Assembly: GCA_036725345.1 (NCBI GenBank)
Contig: DAIMEJ010000005.1
Coordinates: 62,001-126,000, forward strand
Origin: JAPLJU01 sp036725345
GTDB taxonomy: Bacteria; Desulfobacterota; Syntrophia; Syntrophales; UBA2192
Direction: 5' to 3'
Length of the DNA: 64,000 nucleotides
Made by a program: the position numbers and the translations under genes. The notes beneath the pieces were generated by a model. The model worked only from the letters and a program-made list of their open reading frames with translations. It was not told where the DNA came from and did no database searches. Positions 34,476 to 43,280 of the stretch are shown here, in pieces. Every line of letters begins with the position of its first letter. Position 1 is the first letter of the stretch.

Positions 34476-34625
34476 ACCGCCGCCTTCGACACCGGCGACT
34501 TGCGGAAAATCGAACAGGGCGACTCCGTGCCTCTGGCACGGGCCGATGAAGACACCCTCAGCACCGGCACCGCTGAGGAGACCCTCGGACACCTGGACCG
34601 GATCGTGCGGAAATACTCCGGCTGA
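34476..34625 (+). other. Short open segment after the GNAT gene, possible gene remnant
   Basis: After the GNAT stop codon the same frame stays open for 49 codons to TGA 34623-34625, encoding an acidic segment beginning TAAFDTGDLRKIEQGDSVPL. There is no start codon or ribosome site of its own, and I recognise no family. It may be a decayed gene piece or chance in GC-rich DNA. No terminator was seen between it and the convergent acyl-CoA dehydrogenase gene. Confidence 0.25.
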
Positions 34626-34652
34626 TCCGACGACCCCTTTGAACCCCCGGGG

Positions 34653-35798
34653 TCAAAACCCCATCATCCGTCCCACGATGAGTTTCATGATCTCAGTGGT
34701 TCCCGCGAAGATCGGGTAGACGCGGATATCCCTGGCAAAGCGGCAGATGGGATATTCTTCCATGTATCCGTACCCGCCATGGAGCTGCACGCAGTGGTAA
34801 GCCACGCGGTTGGCCATCTCGCAGACCCATGCCTTGGCCATGGAAACCCTCTTCACGATGTCCTTCCCGGCGATGAAATCGGCAATCAGGACGTCCACGT
34901 AAGTCCGTCCAAGCTCTACTTCCGTAGCCATCTCCACGAGTTTGAAGGTGTTGTGCTGGAAAGAGCCGATGGGCTGGCCGAAGGCGGTCCTTTCCTTGCA
35001 GTACTTGACCGTCATGTCGAGCATCGCCTCGGCCATGGACTGGGCCATGATGCTGGCGGCCAGCCTCTCCCCTTGCAGTTTCTGCATGAGATAGTAAAAG
35101 CCCTGCCCTTCCTTTCCGAGGAGGTTGGAGACGGGCACCCGGCAATCCTCGAAGACGAGTTCGGCCGTGTCCTGGCTGTGCAGCCCCATTTTCTCGAGCT
35201 TCCGGCCCCGCATGAAGCCCGGGGTTCCGTCCTCGACGCAGATCAGGCTGATCCCCTTGAAGGGGGGGTCGGCCTTGGGGTTCGTCTTCGCGACCACGAT
35301 GACGAGGCGGCTCAAAAGGCCCAGGGAGATGAATGTTTTTTGCCCGTTGATCACGTAATGGTCGCCGTCGCGGACGGCCGTTGTCCGGATCGCCGAGAGA
35401 TCGGAGCCCGTGTCGGGCTCCGTCATGGCGATGGCCGTGATGGTCTCCCCCGAGGCACAGCCGGGGAGCCACTTCATCTTCTGCTCCTCCGACCCGAAGG
35501 TGTGCAGGTAGGGTACGATGATGTCGCTGTGCAGCCCCGAAACGAGACCGCTGGCGCCGCAGTAGCCGAGTTCCTCCATAATGATGACAGAGTACTCGTA
35601 TCCCGCGCCCATGCCGCCGTATTTCTCTTCGAGCCATGGACAGAGAAAACCGTTCTGTCCCATTTTCAGCCAGATATCTCTCGGGACCATACCGTCCTTC
35701 TCCCACTGCTCGAGATTCGGTATGACCTCCTTCGCAAGAAACTTCTTGAAGGCCGATCTGAATATATCATGCTCTTCACTGAAGATGCTTCGTCCCAT
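34653..35798 (-). CDS. Acyl-CoA dehydrogenase (standard length)
   Basis: This 381-residue FAD enzyme oxidises an acyl-CoA thioester. Visible features are AMTEPDTGSDLSAIRTTAVR near 130 (ACAD signature 1), GQKTFISLGLLSRLV near 155 and the C-terminal QLHGGYGYMEEYPICRFARD (signature 2) with the catalytic-base region. It is the last gene of the second fatty-acid cluster, separated from the ECH-HAD gene by a decayed thiolase. GGGAGAAAGG precedes the ATG. Confidence 0.95.
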   Translation of the reverse strand: MGRSIFSEEHDIFRSAFKKFLAKEVIPNLEQWEKDGMVPRDIWLKMGQNGFLCPWLEEKYGGMGAGYEYSVIIMEELGYCGASGLVSGLHSDIIVPYLHTFGSEEQKMKWLPGCASGETITAIAMTEPDTGSDLSAIRTTAVRDGDHYVINGQKTFISLGLLSRLVIVVAKTNPKADPPFKGISLICVEDGTPGFMRGRKLEKMGLHSQDTAELVFEDCRVPVSNLLGKEGQGFYYLMQKLQGERLAASIMAQSMAEAMLDMTVKYCKERTAFGQPIGSFQHNTFKLVEMATEVELGRTYVDVLIADFIAGKDIVKRVSMAKAWVCEMANRVAYHCVQLHGGYGYMEEYPICRFARDIRVYPIFAGTTEIMKLIVGRMMGF

Positions 35799-35831
35799 AA
35801 TTCCTTTCTCCCGGATTTACTGTTTACCGTC

Positions 35832-36190
35832 TTATTGTGTGCCCCACGGGGGCCTGAAAAAGAAGGCCCAGGCATCCCTCACCTGCCTCGTCCCGTCATG
35901 CTGGAGGGCCACCTCCCCGGCATCGACGGGCACGGGGGGAAAACCCCTTCGCACCGTACCCCCGTTCGAAGAGATGATCGATAAGCGTGACGGGACCGAT
36001 TCTCACGCCCCGCCCGAGCCCCGGGGCCAGGTGGGGCGTTCTCGGCATGTTCTCGGCGCCCACGGACATGCAGGTTTGCGCCTCGCCGGTCCGGATGGCC
36101 CCGACGCCGAGGTTGATGCTCGCGATATCCGCCATGGCGGAATCAAAGCGGCCGAAAGACGCTCGCACTGCTTACAATGACAATGTCGTC
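35832..36190 (-). pseudogene. Decayed thiolase between fadJ-like and acyl-CoA dehydrogenase genes
   Basis: Three thiolase fragments lie in order but in different frames. An N-terminal DDIVIVSSA (36190-36164) is followed after a frameshift by ASFGRFDSAMADIASINLGV. GVGAIRTGEAQTCMSVGAEN (GGMENM-like region) then follows directly, so the roughly 80 residues that normally carry the active-site Cys are missing. After KGFSP a run of six C residues shifts the frame again to VPVDAGEVALQHDGTRQVRD, and homology ends soon after, losing the catalytic His and second Cys. The product cannot be an active thiolase. The intact thiolase at 19797-20984 may serve both clusters. Confidence 0.8.
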
Positions 36191-36247
36191 CTGGTGCTGC
36201 CTGTCCTGATGGTCGTCCTGTGTGTGACGGCCCTGAATGGGCCGCGC

Positions 36248-38395
36248 CTACCACGTAAAAAGTCTCCGGTTTTCCTTCGCGGCCTGGACGAGATATGGGG
36301 CGGGCCTGAAACGGTCTCCCCATTTCTTCTGCAGAGACTCCAGGTCCTGCACGACACTGCCCGCGCCCCGCTGATCGATGTAATGGAGCGGGCCGCCCCG
36401 GAACGGCGGAAACCCGATACCGAAGATAAGGCCCATCTCCGCGTCGATCGGATTGGTGAGAATATTTTCTCCCATGCAAAACGCAACCTCGTTGATGAGA
36501 CACAAGACCACGCGGTCCCGGATCTCCTCCTTGCCGAGAGAAAGGGTCTTTCTGTTCTTGAAGAGCCTGTAGGCCGACTCATCCACGCCCTTCTTCTTCC
36601 CGGCCTCGTAAAGATAGAAACCCCTCTGATTCTTTCTCCCCAGACGCTGGTCCCGGACGGTCAGTTTCGCCAATTCGCCTATGTTGCTGAAACGAGAGGG
36701 ATAGGCCGCCTGCATGATCGCAAGCACATGGTCCCCGACGTCGTGACCCACTTCGTCCAGAAGGGTGATGGGGCCCACGGGCATGCCGAATGTCGTCAGG
36801 GCTTCGTCGATGGCCTGGATGTCGGCCCCGTCGTTCAGGCAATGCAGGGCCTCGGCCAGATAGGCGCAGACCGCGCGCGTCGTGTAGAATCCGTAACAAT
36901 CGTTGACAACGATGGGGAGCTTTCTCGTGGCGTGCGAAAACGCCACGGCCGTCACGACGGTCTGCTCCGATGTCTTCTGTCCCCGGATGATTTCCAGAAG
37001 CGGCATTCGGTTCACCGGTGAGAAGTAGTGGAGGCCGATGAAGCGCTCCGGCCTCAGGGAGGCCTTTGAAAGCTCGCTGATGGCAAGAGACGACGTATTG
37101 GATGCAAAGACCGCCCGGTCCGGGAGGACCTTTTCGATGTCCCGGATCACCTTCTGCTTGATCCCCATGTCCTCAAAGACCGCCTCGATGACAAGGTCCA
37201 CATCGGCGAATGCGGCGTAATCCGTGGATTTCGTGATGCGCGACAGGACCTCGTTCATCTTGGCCTCCGCCATTCGTCCCTTGTCCACCTCGGCTTTCAG
37301 GATGCCCCGGATGGCGTTTACGCCTCGGTCCAGCGCCTCTTCACTGACGTCCTTGATCACCACCTGGCGCCGGGACAGAACGACACTGTGGGCGATCCCC
37401 GAGCCCATGAGTCCCGCTCCGAGAACGCCGACTTTCTTAATCGGTTCGGGCTTGATGGAGCGGTCCTTCGAGCCGTAGACCTTGGTCATGGCGTTTTGCA
37501 TCATGAAGAGATCGATGAGATTCCGGGCTTCGTTCGAGCACAGGATGTTGCCGAAGATCTCCTGCTCGGCCTTGAGGCCTGCCTTGAACCCTCCTTTCGC
37601 GCCGGCTTCCATCGAATCGATGACCTTCATGGGGGCGGGGACGAAACCCTTCGTGGCCTTCATCGTCATCTGCCGGGCGCCGGCGAAGAGCTGTTTCTGA
37701 AACTCAGGGGTTTTTTCCTCCGCCGATGCCCCGTAGCGGAAATCGCCGCTGAACCACGGCCTCGCCACGGGCGCCCCCTCCCCGATCTTCCGGAGCAGGA
37801 ACTCCTTCGCCTTTTCGTTGAAATGCTCGGCTGGAAACACGGCGTCCACCAGACCCAGTTTGAGGGCTTCCTGGACCCTCAGGGTCTTTCCCGCCGTGGC
37901 GAGCTCGAGGGCGCTTCGGATGCCGACGAGGGCCGGAAGCCGCTGGGTGCCTCCCCCGCCCGGGATGACGCCCAGTTTCACCTCCGGCAATCCGACCTGC
38001 ACCGCCGGGATGTCGGCCGCCACGCGCCACCGGCAGGCGAGCGCAAGCTCCAGGCCCCCGCCGAGGCAGACACCGCCGATAGCCGCGACCGTCGGCACTT
38101 TCAGGGCCTCGAGGCGGTCGAAGGGGACGTGGGCCGCCTTCGCGAAATTCCGGCAGTCCTCCGGGGTTTTTAGATCGAGCAGCCACTTGATGTCGGCGCC
38201 GGCGACGAAGACACCGGGCTTGCCGCTCTCCAGGACCACGCCCCGGACTTTTTCGTCCCTATCGATCCGGCCCAGGATGTCGAGAAGTTCCTCCATGAAC
38301 TGGGCGGACATGACATTCATCTTTTCCGTCGGGTGATTGAAAACGATGTGGCCGATGAGATCCTGATCGGCCCGATATTCCATTAGGGGTGGCAT
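36248..38395 (-). CDS. fadJ: Enoyl-CoA hydratase / 3-hydroxyacyl-CoA dehydrogenase fusion (ECH first)
   Basis: The 715-residue bifunctional beta-oxidation enzyme has an N-terminal crotonase domain (about 1-190; AGADIKWLLD oxyanion region, GGGLELALACRWRVA and LGVIPGGGGTQRLPAL) and the NAD-binding HAD domain from about 318 (KVGVLGAGLMGSGIAHSV). Two HAD C-terminal domains follow, including LHYFSPVNRMPLLEI. This is FadJ/FadB order, opposite to the operon-1 fusion. AAAGGAG precedes the ATG. It follows the CoA-transferase gene by 77 bp. Confidence 0.95.
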   Translation of the reverse strand: MPPLMEYRADQDLIGHIVFNHPTEKMNVMSAQFMEELLDILGRIDRDEKVRGVVLESGKPGVFVAGADIKWLLDLKTPEDCRNFAKAAHVPFDRLEALKVPTVAAIGGVCLGGGLELALACRWRVAADIPAVQVGLPEVKLGVIPGGGGTQRLPALVGIRSALELATAGKTLRVQEALKLGLVDAVFPAEHFNEKAKEFLLRKIGEGAPVARPWFSGDFRYGASAEEKTPEFQKQLFAGARQMTMKATKGFVPAPMKVIDSMEAGAKGGFKAGLKAEQEIFGNILCSNEARNLIDLFMMQNAMTKVYGSKDRSIKPEPIKKVGVLGAGLMGSGIAHSVVLSRRQVVIKDVSEEALDRGVNAIRGILKAEVDKGRMAEAKMNEVLSRITKSTDYAAFADVDLVIEAVFEDMGIKQKVIRDIEKVLPDRAVFASNTSSLAISELSKASLRPERFIGLHYFSPVNRMPLLEIIRGQKTSEQTVVTAVAFSHATRKLPIVVNDCYGFYTTRAVCAYLAEALHCLNDGADIQAIDEALTTFGMPVGPITLLDEVGHDVGDHVLAIMQAAYPSRFSNIGELAKLTVRDQRLGRKNQRGFYLYEAGKKKGVDESAYRLFKNRKTLSLGKEEIRDRVVLCLINEVAFCMGENILTNPIDAEMGLIFGIGFPPFRGGPLHYIDQRGAGSVVQDLESLQKKWGDRFRPAPYLVQAAKENRRLFTW

Positions 38396-38472
38396 GATGA
38401 TTCTCCTTTCACCGGTTGACGGCGCAGAGAAAGTGACAAACTACACCTGTTTCCCAAAATGATCGCTCTGTC

Positions 38473-39807
38473 TTATTTCGCCATGTAGAAGTTCTTCTTC
38501 AGGGCATTCCTCAGCTCACCGCGGAGATCGGGATGGGCGATGTTGATGAGCGCCTCCGCCCGCTGCCTTCGCGTCTTGTCCTTCAGGGAAGCGATGCCGT
38601 ATTCCGTCACCACGTAGTCGGCAAAGGTCCTCGGGACGGTGATGGGCGTCCCCGGGGGCAATTCGGGAACGATCGACGAGGCCAGCTTCCCGTCTTTTAA
38701 TTGCCGCGATGAGGACAAAAGCGTAATCCCCTTCCCCCCGGACGAATAACTCGCGCCAATCATGAAGTCGAGCTGGCCGCCCGAGCCGCTGACCATCCTG
38801 TGACCCAGGCCCTCCGAGGCGATCTGGCCCGAAAAATCGATCATCAGCCCCATGTTGATGGCCACGACATTGGGATGCTGCGCGATAAAGGCGGGGTTAT
38901 TGGTGTAGCTCGCGGGGTAGAACTCGCATCGCGGGTTCTCCGCCACGTAATCGTACATGCTTTGATCTCCGATGCAGAACGTCGCGATGGTTTTCCCCCT
39001 GTGGAAAGGTTTCCTCGCGTTGGTGACGATCCCCTTTTCGATGAGCTGCGCGAGACCTATGGGGAACATCTCGGTCAGAACACCCAGGTCGTGCTTCCCG
39101 TTCAGGCCGCTCACCACCGCCTCCGGGATGGCACCGATGCCCATCTGGAACGTGTCGCCGTCATTGATGAGCTCCAGGACATGGCCCGCAATCTTCTGTT
39201 CCCTCTCTCCGGGCTGGGCCCGGGTGAAGGCGGGAATCGGCGTCGAGTGCTCCACGAAGAAATCGAATTCCGACACGTGGATCCAGTTGTCGCCCAAAAT
39301 GACCGGCATCTTGTCGTTCACTTCTCCGATGGCGACACGCATCTTGCCGGAGGCTTTGCCCTGCTGTATGGTCTCCATGGAATAAAAGTTCGTCAGGCCG
39401 AGGTTCACGTAACCCTGCCTGTTCGGCGGGGTGACCATGACTGCAAAGACGTCCGTAATCCTGGAAAGTTTGCCCGCGGAGTCGGAGCTCGTTATGGGCA
39501 GAAAATCGGGCAACAACGTGGCGTTTATCTTGCGGATGGTGATGAGGCCGAAGGCCGGCCAGAAGTTGATATGCCCGTCGATGCTTGCCATGAAAGCCGG
39601 GTCGTAGAGCTTCGCCGGGCGCACCTGGACGGCGTCTATGATCTTGACGTCTTTCAGCTCCTTCCAGCGTTCCAGCACCGCGTTGAACATGTCGCCCGAA
39701 CAGGCCCCGATGCCCAGGCCGGCAAGGAATGTGTCACCGGATTTGATCTGTTTAGCAGCCCCTTCCATGGAAACAACCTTTCGCCTGTATTCGTCTTTCC
39801 AGTCCAT
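38473..39807 (-). CDS. Acetyl-CoA hydrolase/CoA-transferase family protein
   Basis: The 444-residue enzyme belongs to the acetyl-CoA hydrolase/4-hydroxybutyrate CoA-transferase family. It starts MDWKDEYRRKVVSMEGAAKQ and contains GDTFQMGIGAIPEAVVSGL and DLGVLTEMFPIG, the latter likely carrying the catalytic Glu. The C-terminal domain holds GSGGQLDFMIGASYS. It probably activates a fatty or hydroxy acid using acetyl-CoA. The start at 39807 has AAAGGAGG upstream; an in-frame ATG at 39882 lacks one. Confidence 0.9.
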   Translation of the reverse strand: MDWKDEYRRKVVSMEGAAKQIKSGDTFLAGLGIGACSGDMFNAVLERWKELKDVKIIDAVQVRPAKLYDPAFMASIDGHINFWPAFGLITIRKINATLLPDFLPITSSDSAGKLSRITDVFAVMVTPPNRQGYVNLGLTNFYSMETIQQGKASGKMRVAIGEVNDKMPVILGDNWIHVSEFDFFVEHSTPIPAFTRAQPGEREQKIAGHVLELINDGDTFQMGIGAIPEAVVSGLNGKHDLGVLTEMFPIGLAQLIEKGIVTNARKPFHRGKTIATFCIGDQSMYDYVAENPRCEFYPASYTNNPAFIAQHPNVVAINMGLMIDFSGQIASEGLGHRMVSGSGGQLDFMIGASYSSGGKGITLLSSSRQLKDGKLASSIVPELPPGTPITVPRTFADYVVTEYGIASLKDKTRRQRAEALINIAHPDLRGELRNALKKNFYMAK

Positions 39808-39982
39808 CTCATCATCCTCCTTTTGGAATCGTATTTTTCGGCGTGAAGCCGTATGCACCTGACCTCGGACTGGCCGGCCCATGAAGCCGATACCCTATCC
39901 CATGCGTGCCCGCAGGGGAACAGGGGCGCTTTCGGCCCCGTTGGACAGGTAAACGCCTGCTGTCAACGCCCTCTCAAGCCCC

Positions 39983-40591
39983 TCAGGATGAGTTCAATGG
40001 CGGCTTGACGGTGAGTCTCCGGTAATCTTTTTTCTCTTTCTCCATCCGGTTCTCCTGGAACTGTACGATGCCCATGAAGGCGTTCCAGATGATGATGGAG
40101 GTGATCCGGGAGTCGACCCTGCGAAATTTCCCCTTCTGGACAACATCGGCAATCGCTCTCTCGAGCTGGTAGAGATTGGATCGCATCAGGCCCGTGAGGT
40201 GGTCCAGCTTTTTCCGGGAGAGGAGCTTGGGAAATTCGGCGGCATTGTAACGGGAAACGAGGTGGCAGGTGTCGGGGTCCTTATCGCAGAAGTCGTGCGT
40301 GGCGTCGACCATTTTCTTGATCTTGATCTCGGGGTCCAGACGTCCGTCGCCGGCGATTCGGACGAGGCGGCTGGAGAGTCTGTCAAGGGCCGGTCCGACG
40401 AGCCCGTAGTAGAGGTCTTCCTTGCTCTTGAAATAAAGGTAGATGGCGGCTTTCGAGATCTCGGCACGGGCGGCGATATCTTCGATCGTGGCGGCTTCGA
40501 ACCCCTTTTCATAGAAGACGGCCGCGGCACTGTCCAGGATCTGCTGGACCCTGGACTCCTTTTCTCCCTGCCTTCTTTCCGCGATACCCAT
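39983..40591 (-). CDS. TetR/AcrR family regulator of fatty-acid cluster 2
   Basis: The 202-residue protein has a TetR DNA-binding domain (EKGFEAATIEDIAARAEISK, AAIYLYFKSKEDLYYG) and a helical effector domain. Its HTH region is close to that of the operon-1 TetR protein. It is first in the cluster, 175 bp before the CoA-transferase gene, and a perfect 14-bp palindrome lies 47 bp before its start. It probably represses the cluster and itself. Confidence 0.9.
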   Translation of the reverse strand: MGIAERRQGEKESRVQQILDSAAAVFYEKGFEAATIEDIAARAEISKAAIYLYFKSKEDLYYGLVGPALDRLSSRLVRIAGDGRLDPEIKIKKMVDATHDFCDKDPDTCHLVSRYNAAEFPKLLSRKKLDHLTGLMRSNLYQLERAIADVVQKGKFRRVDSRITSIIIWNAFMGIVQFQENRMEKEKKDYRRLTVKPPLNSS

Positions 40592-40637
40592 GGGTGCCCC
40601 AGGGATCTATGGCGTTGTGGGGAGAAGGGTGATTTTT

Positions 40638-40651
40638 CTGAACGCGTTCAG
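40638..40651. promoter_or_regulatory. Candidate TetR operator, perfect 14-bp palindrome
   Basis: CTGAACGCGTTCAG is fully palindromic and of the size and form of TetR-family operators. It lies upstream of the TetR gene at 40591, and a further half-site-like GGGTTCA occurs at 40661-40667. Auto-repression is inferred from position. Confidence 0.55.
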
Positions 40652-40739
40652 CTACTAACCGGGTTCACACTGCGCCAAAAGGACCGCGCCTGTCAAGCGG
40701 ATATTTTTCGGGGCGCGGGACGGGCATGGAAACGGGAGG

Positions 40740-41429
40740 TCAGCCGATCAGGGCCCGGTCGCCGACGGCTATTTTTTTCAGTTTCTGCCTGTCGAGGATC
40801 CGGATCCTCTTCCCCTTCACCTCGATGATCCCCTGCGCACTCAATCTGGCGAGGATACGGGACAGGGATTCCTGCTTCGCGCCGATGAGACTCGCCAGGA
40901 GACCCTTCTTGATGTCGAGATCCAGATCGTCGGACCCCTGTCTCCGTTCGCTCAGGTGGAGGACATAGGCGGAGAGGCGGGAGGGCACGTCCTTGAGTGA
41001 CAGGTCTTCCATCTTCTGCGCGAACTCCCGCAGCCGGGCCGAGAGGGCCGCGAGCATGTTCATCGCGAGGGAGGGGTCCCTGCGGATCGTCCGCAGCAGC
41101 GCCTCACGGGGGAAAAAGAGAACCCGGGTGTCCTCGACGGCCTCGGCGTTCGCCGGATAGTGTCTTCCCTCGAAGACGGGCACCTCGGCGAAAGACTCTT
41201 CCGGCCCCACGACGTGCAGGACGAATTCCTTCCCCTCGGGAGAGAGCTTGTAGATCTTCACCTTCCCCGTGACGACGACGTAGAAACCGTGACCCTCCGC
41301 TCCGTCCAGGAAGATGGTTTCATCCCTGCGATAGGTCCCGGTCCCCGCGATTTCCGCCAGCGCCCGCAGCTCCTCGATCGGCAGACCCCTGAACAGGGGC
41401 AGCCGGGATATAAACTTGACTTTGTTCAT
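40740..41429 (-). CDS. hcpR: Crp/Fnr-family regulator, HcpR type
   Basis: The 229-residue protein has an N-terminal cyclic-nucleotide-binding-type domain (PLFRGLPIEELRALAEIAGT, FYVVVTGKVKIYKLSPEGKE) and a C-terminal winged helix (IKKGLLASLIGAKQESLSRI). No FNR-type cluster cysteines are present, in line with HcpR, which senses nitrosative stress through heme in studied members. It is divergent from hcp, and the intervening region has the palindrome TTGACCTGGGTCAA. Confidence 0.88.
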   Translation of the reverse strand: MNKVKFISRLPLFRGLPIEELRALAEIAGTGTYRRDETIFLDGAEGHGFYVVVTGKVKIYKLSPEGKEFVLHVVGPEESFAEVPVFEGRHYPANAEAVEDTRVLFFPREALLRTIRRDPSLAMNMLAALSARLREFAQKMEDLSLKDVPSRLSAYVLHLSERRQGSDDLDLDIKKGLLASLIGAKQESLSRILARLSAQGIIEVKGKRIRILDRQKLKKIAVGDRALIG

Positions 41430-41507
41430 GGCTTCTCTGTTTACCCCGTTTCCCGATGAAATAAAAGGATATTCCTCAGAGACCTCTCTGAAGAACCGGA
41501 TCGTTTT

Positions 41508-41521
41508 TTGACCTGGGTCAA
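41508..41521 (+). promoter_or_regulatory. HcpR-box-like palindrome in the hcp promoter region
   Basis: TTGACCTGGGTCAA is an inverted repeat (TTGACC / GGGTCAA) matching the known HcpR/Crp-like motif of anaerobic deltaproteobacteria. If its centre (41514.5) is at -41.5, transcription starts near 41556 and TTAAAA (41543-41548) falls at -13 to -8, so class II activation of hcp fits. It also lies 79 bp before the hcpR start. Confidence 0.8.
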
Positions 41522-41597
41522 AGACTTTTCCCCCGTTCCGGGTTAAAAGGAGCGCGGGAAATCATCCATAACGTCAGGACGGTACAGGAGGAAAGCG

Positions 41598-43226
41598 ATG
41601 TTTTGTTACCAATGCGAACAGACGGCAAAAGGCGAGGCCTGCACGAAGGCGGGGGTCTGCGGAAAACCGCACGACGTGGCCGCCCTGCAGGACGTTTTGG
41701 TCTATGCCCTCATCGGGCTTTCGGTCGCGGCTTCCGAGGCGAGGAAGAGGGGAATCAGCGATCGCGATGCCGATGTCTTCACGGTGAAGGCGCTCTTTTC
41801 GACGTTGACCAACGTGAACTTCGACCCGGGGCGTTTCATCCCCATGATCCGGAAGGCTGTTCAATACCGCGACGGGCTCATCGGGAAGATGAAGGCTTCA
41901 GGAGGAAACTTCGATCATCCCTCCGACACCCTGACATTCGAACCCGCAAGCACTTTGGGCGGGCTTGTCGAACAGGGGGAAAAGGTGGGACTGAAATCCT
42001 ACCCCGCGGCCAATGCCGATATCCTCTCCCTCAAGCACACCCTGCTCTTCGGTATCAAGGGGGTCGCAGCCTATGCCGACCATGCCCAGATCCTGGGGCA
42101 GGAAGACCCGGCCGTCTACGCCTTTGTCCAGGAGGCGCTGGCGGCACTGGCCGAAAAAACGATCGGCCTCGAGGAGGCGCTCAGGCTCGTTCTCAAGTGC
42201 GGCGAGGTGAACCTGAGGACCATGGAGCTTCTCGACGGGGCCAACACGGGCGCTTACGGTCACCCCGTCCCCACGGTCGTATCCCTGGGCGCCAGGAAGG
42301 GAAAGGCTATCCTGGTCTCCGGCCATGACCTCAAGGACCTGGAGGAACTTCTCAAGCAGACCGAAGGCCGGGGGATCAACATCTACACACACGGTGAGAT
42401 GCTTCCCGGCCACGGCTACCCGGGACTCAGGAAATACGGCCATCTGGCCGGTCATTACGGCACGGCCTGGCAGAACCAGGCGAAGGAGTTTGCCGAGTTT
42501 CCCGGCGCGATCTTGATGACGACCAACTGCATCCAGCGCCCGGCGCCCGCATACAGAGGAAACATCTTCACGACGGGCCTTGTCGGCTGGCCCGACGTGA
42601 CCCACATCCCCGGAAGGGATTTCTCGCCGGTGATCAAAAGGGCCCTGGAGCTTCCCGGATTCCCCGCAGACAAAAACGGCAAATCGGTCATGGTCGGGTT
42701 CGCCCGCAATGCCGTGATGGGTGTCGCCGGCCAGATCATCGAGGCCGTGAAGGGGAAAAAGATCCGTCACTTCTTCCTGGTGGCCGGCTGCGACGGCGCC
42801 AAGCCCGGACGCAATTACTACACGAACTTCGTCGAACAGGTACCGCAGGACTGCGTGGTCCTGACACTCGCCTGCGGCAAATTCCGCTTTTTCGACCGGG
42901 AGCTGGGCGCCATCGGCGGCATCCCGAGGCTTCTCGACGTGGGCCAGTGTAACGACGCCTACTCGGCCATCCAGATCGCCGTGGCCCTCTCGAAGGCCTT
43001 CGGCGTGGGCGTCAACGAGCTGCCGCTCTCCATGATCCTCTCCTGGTACGAGCAGAAGGCGGTGGCCATCCTGCTGACCCTGCTTCACCTGGGGATCCGG
43101 GACATCCGTCTGGGGCCGTCGCTTCCGGCCTTCATCACGCCGGGCGTGCTGGACGTGCTCGTGAAGAACTTTGGCATCAAGCCGATCACGACCCCCGGGG
43201 AGGACCTGAAGGCCATCCTTGGATGA
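41598..43226 (+). CDS. hcp: Hybrid cluster protein (hydroxylamine reductase)
   Basis: The 542-residue Fe-S-O enzyme, described as a hydroxylamine reductase and more recently as an NO reductase, protects anaerobes against reactive nitrogen species. The N-terminal cluster cysteines are Cys3, Cys6, Cys15 and Cys21 (MFCYQCEQTAKGEACTKAGV). Hybrid-cluster ligands lie in HGEMLPGHGYPGL, TTNCIQRP, VAGCDGAKPGRNYY and LACGKFRF. Length matches class I Hcp. AGGAGG lies 8 nt before the ATG. It forms an operon with the ferredoxin gene downstream. Confidence 0.97.
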   Translation: MFCYQCEQTAKGEACTKAGVCGKPHDVAALQDVLVYALIGLSVAASEARKRGISDRDADVFTVKALFSTLTNVNFDPGRFIPMIRKAVQYRDGLIGKMKASGGNFDHPSDTLTFEPASTLGGLVEQGEKVGLKSYPAANADILSLKHTLLFGIKGVAAYADHAQILGQEDPAVYAFVQEALAALAEKTIGLEEALRLVLKCGEVNLRTMELLDGANTGAYGHPVPTVVSLGARKGKAILVSGHDLKDLEELLKQTEGRGINIYTHGEMLPGHGYPGLRKYGHLAGHYGTAWQNQAKEFAEFPGAILMTTNCIQRPAPAYRGNIFTTGLVGWPDVTHIPGRDFSPVIKRALELPGFPADKNGKSVMVGFARNAVMGVAGQIIEAVKGKKIRHFFLVAGCDGAKPGRNYYTNFVEQVPQDCVVLTLACGKFRFFDRELGAIGGIPRLLDVGQCNDAYSAIQIAVALSKAFGVGVNELPLSMILSWYEQKAVAILLTLLHLGIRDIRLGPSLPAFITPGVLDVLVKNFGIKPITTPGEDLKAILG

Positions 43227-43280
43227 CGACTCAAAGGGCCGTCACGGCCCCTATCGACACTTCGAATCCGCGGAGGAAAC

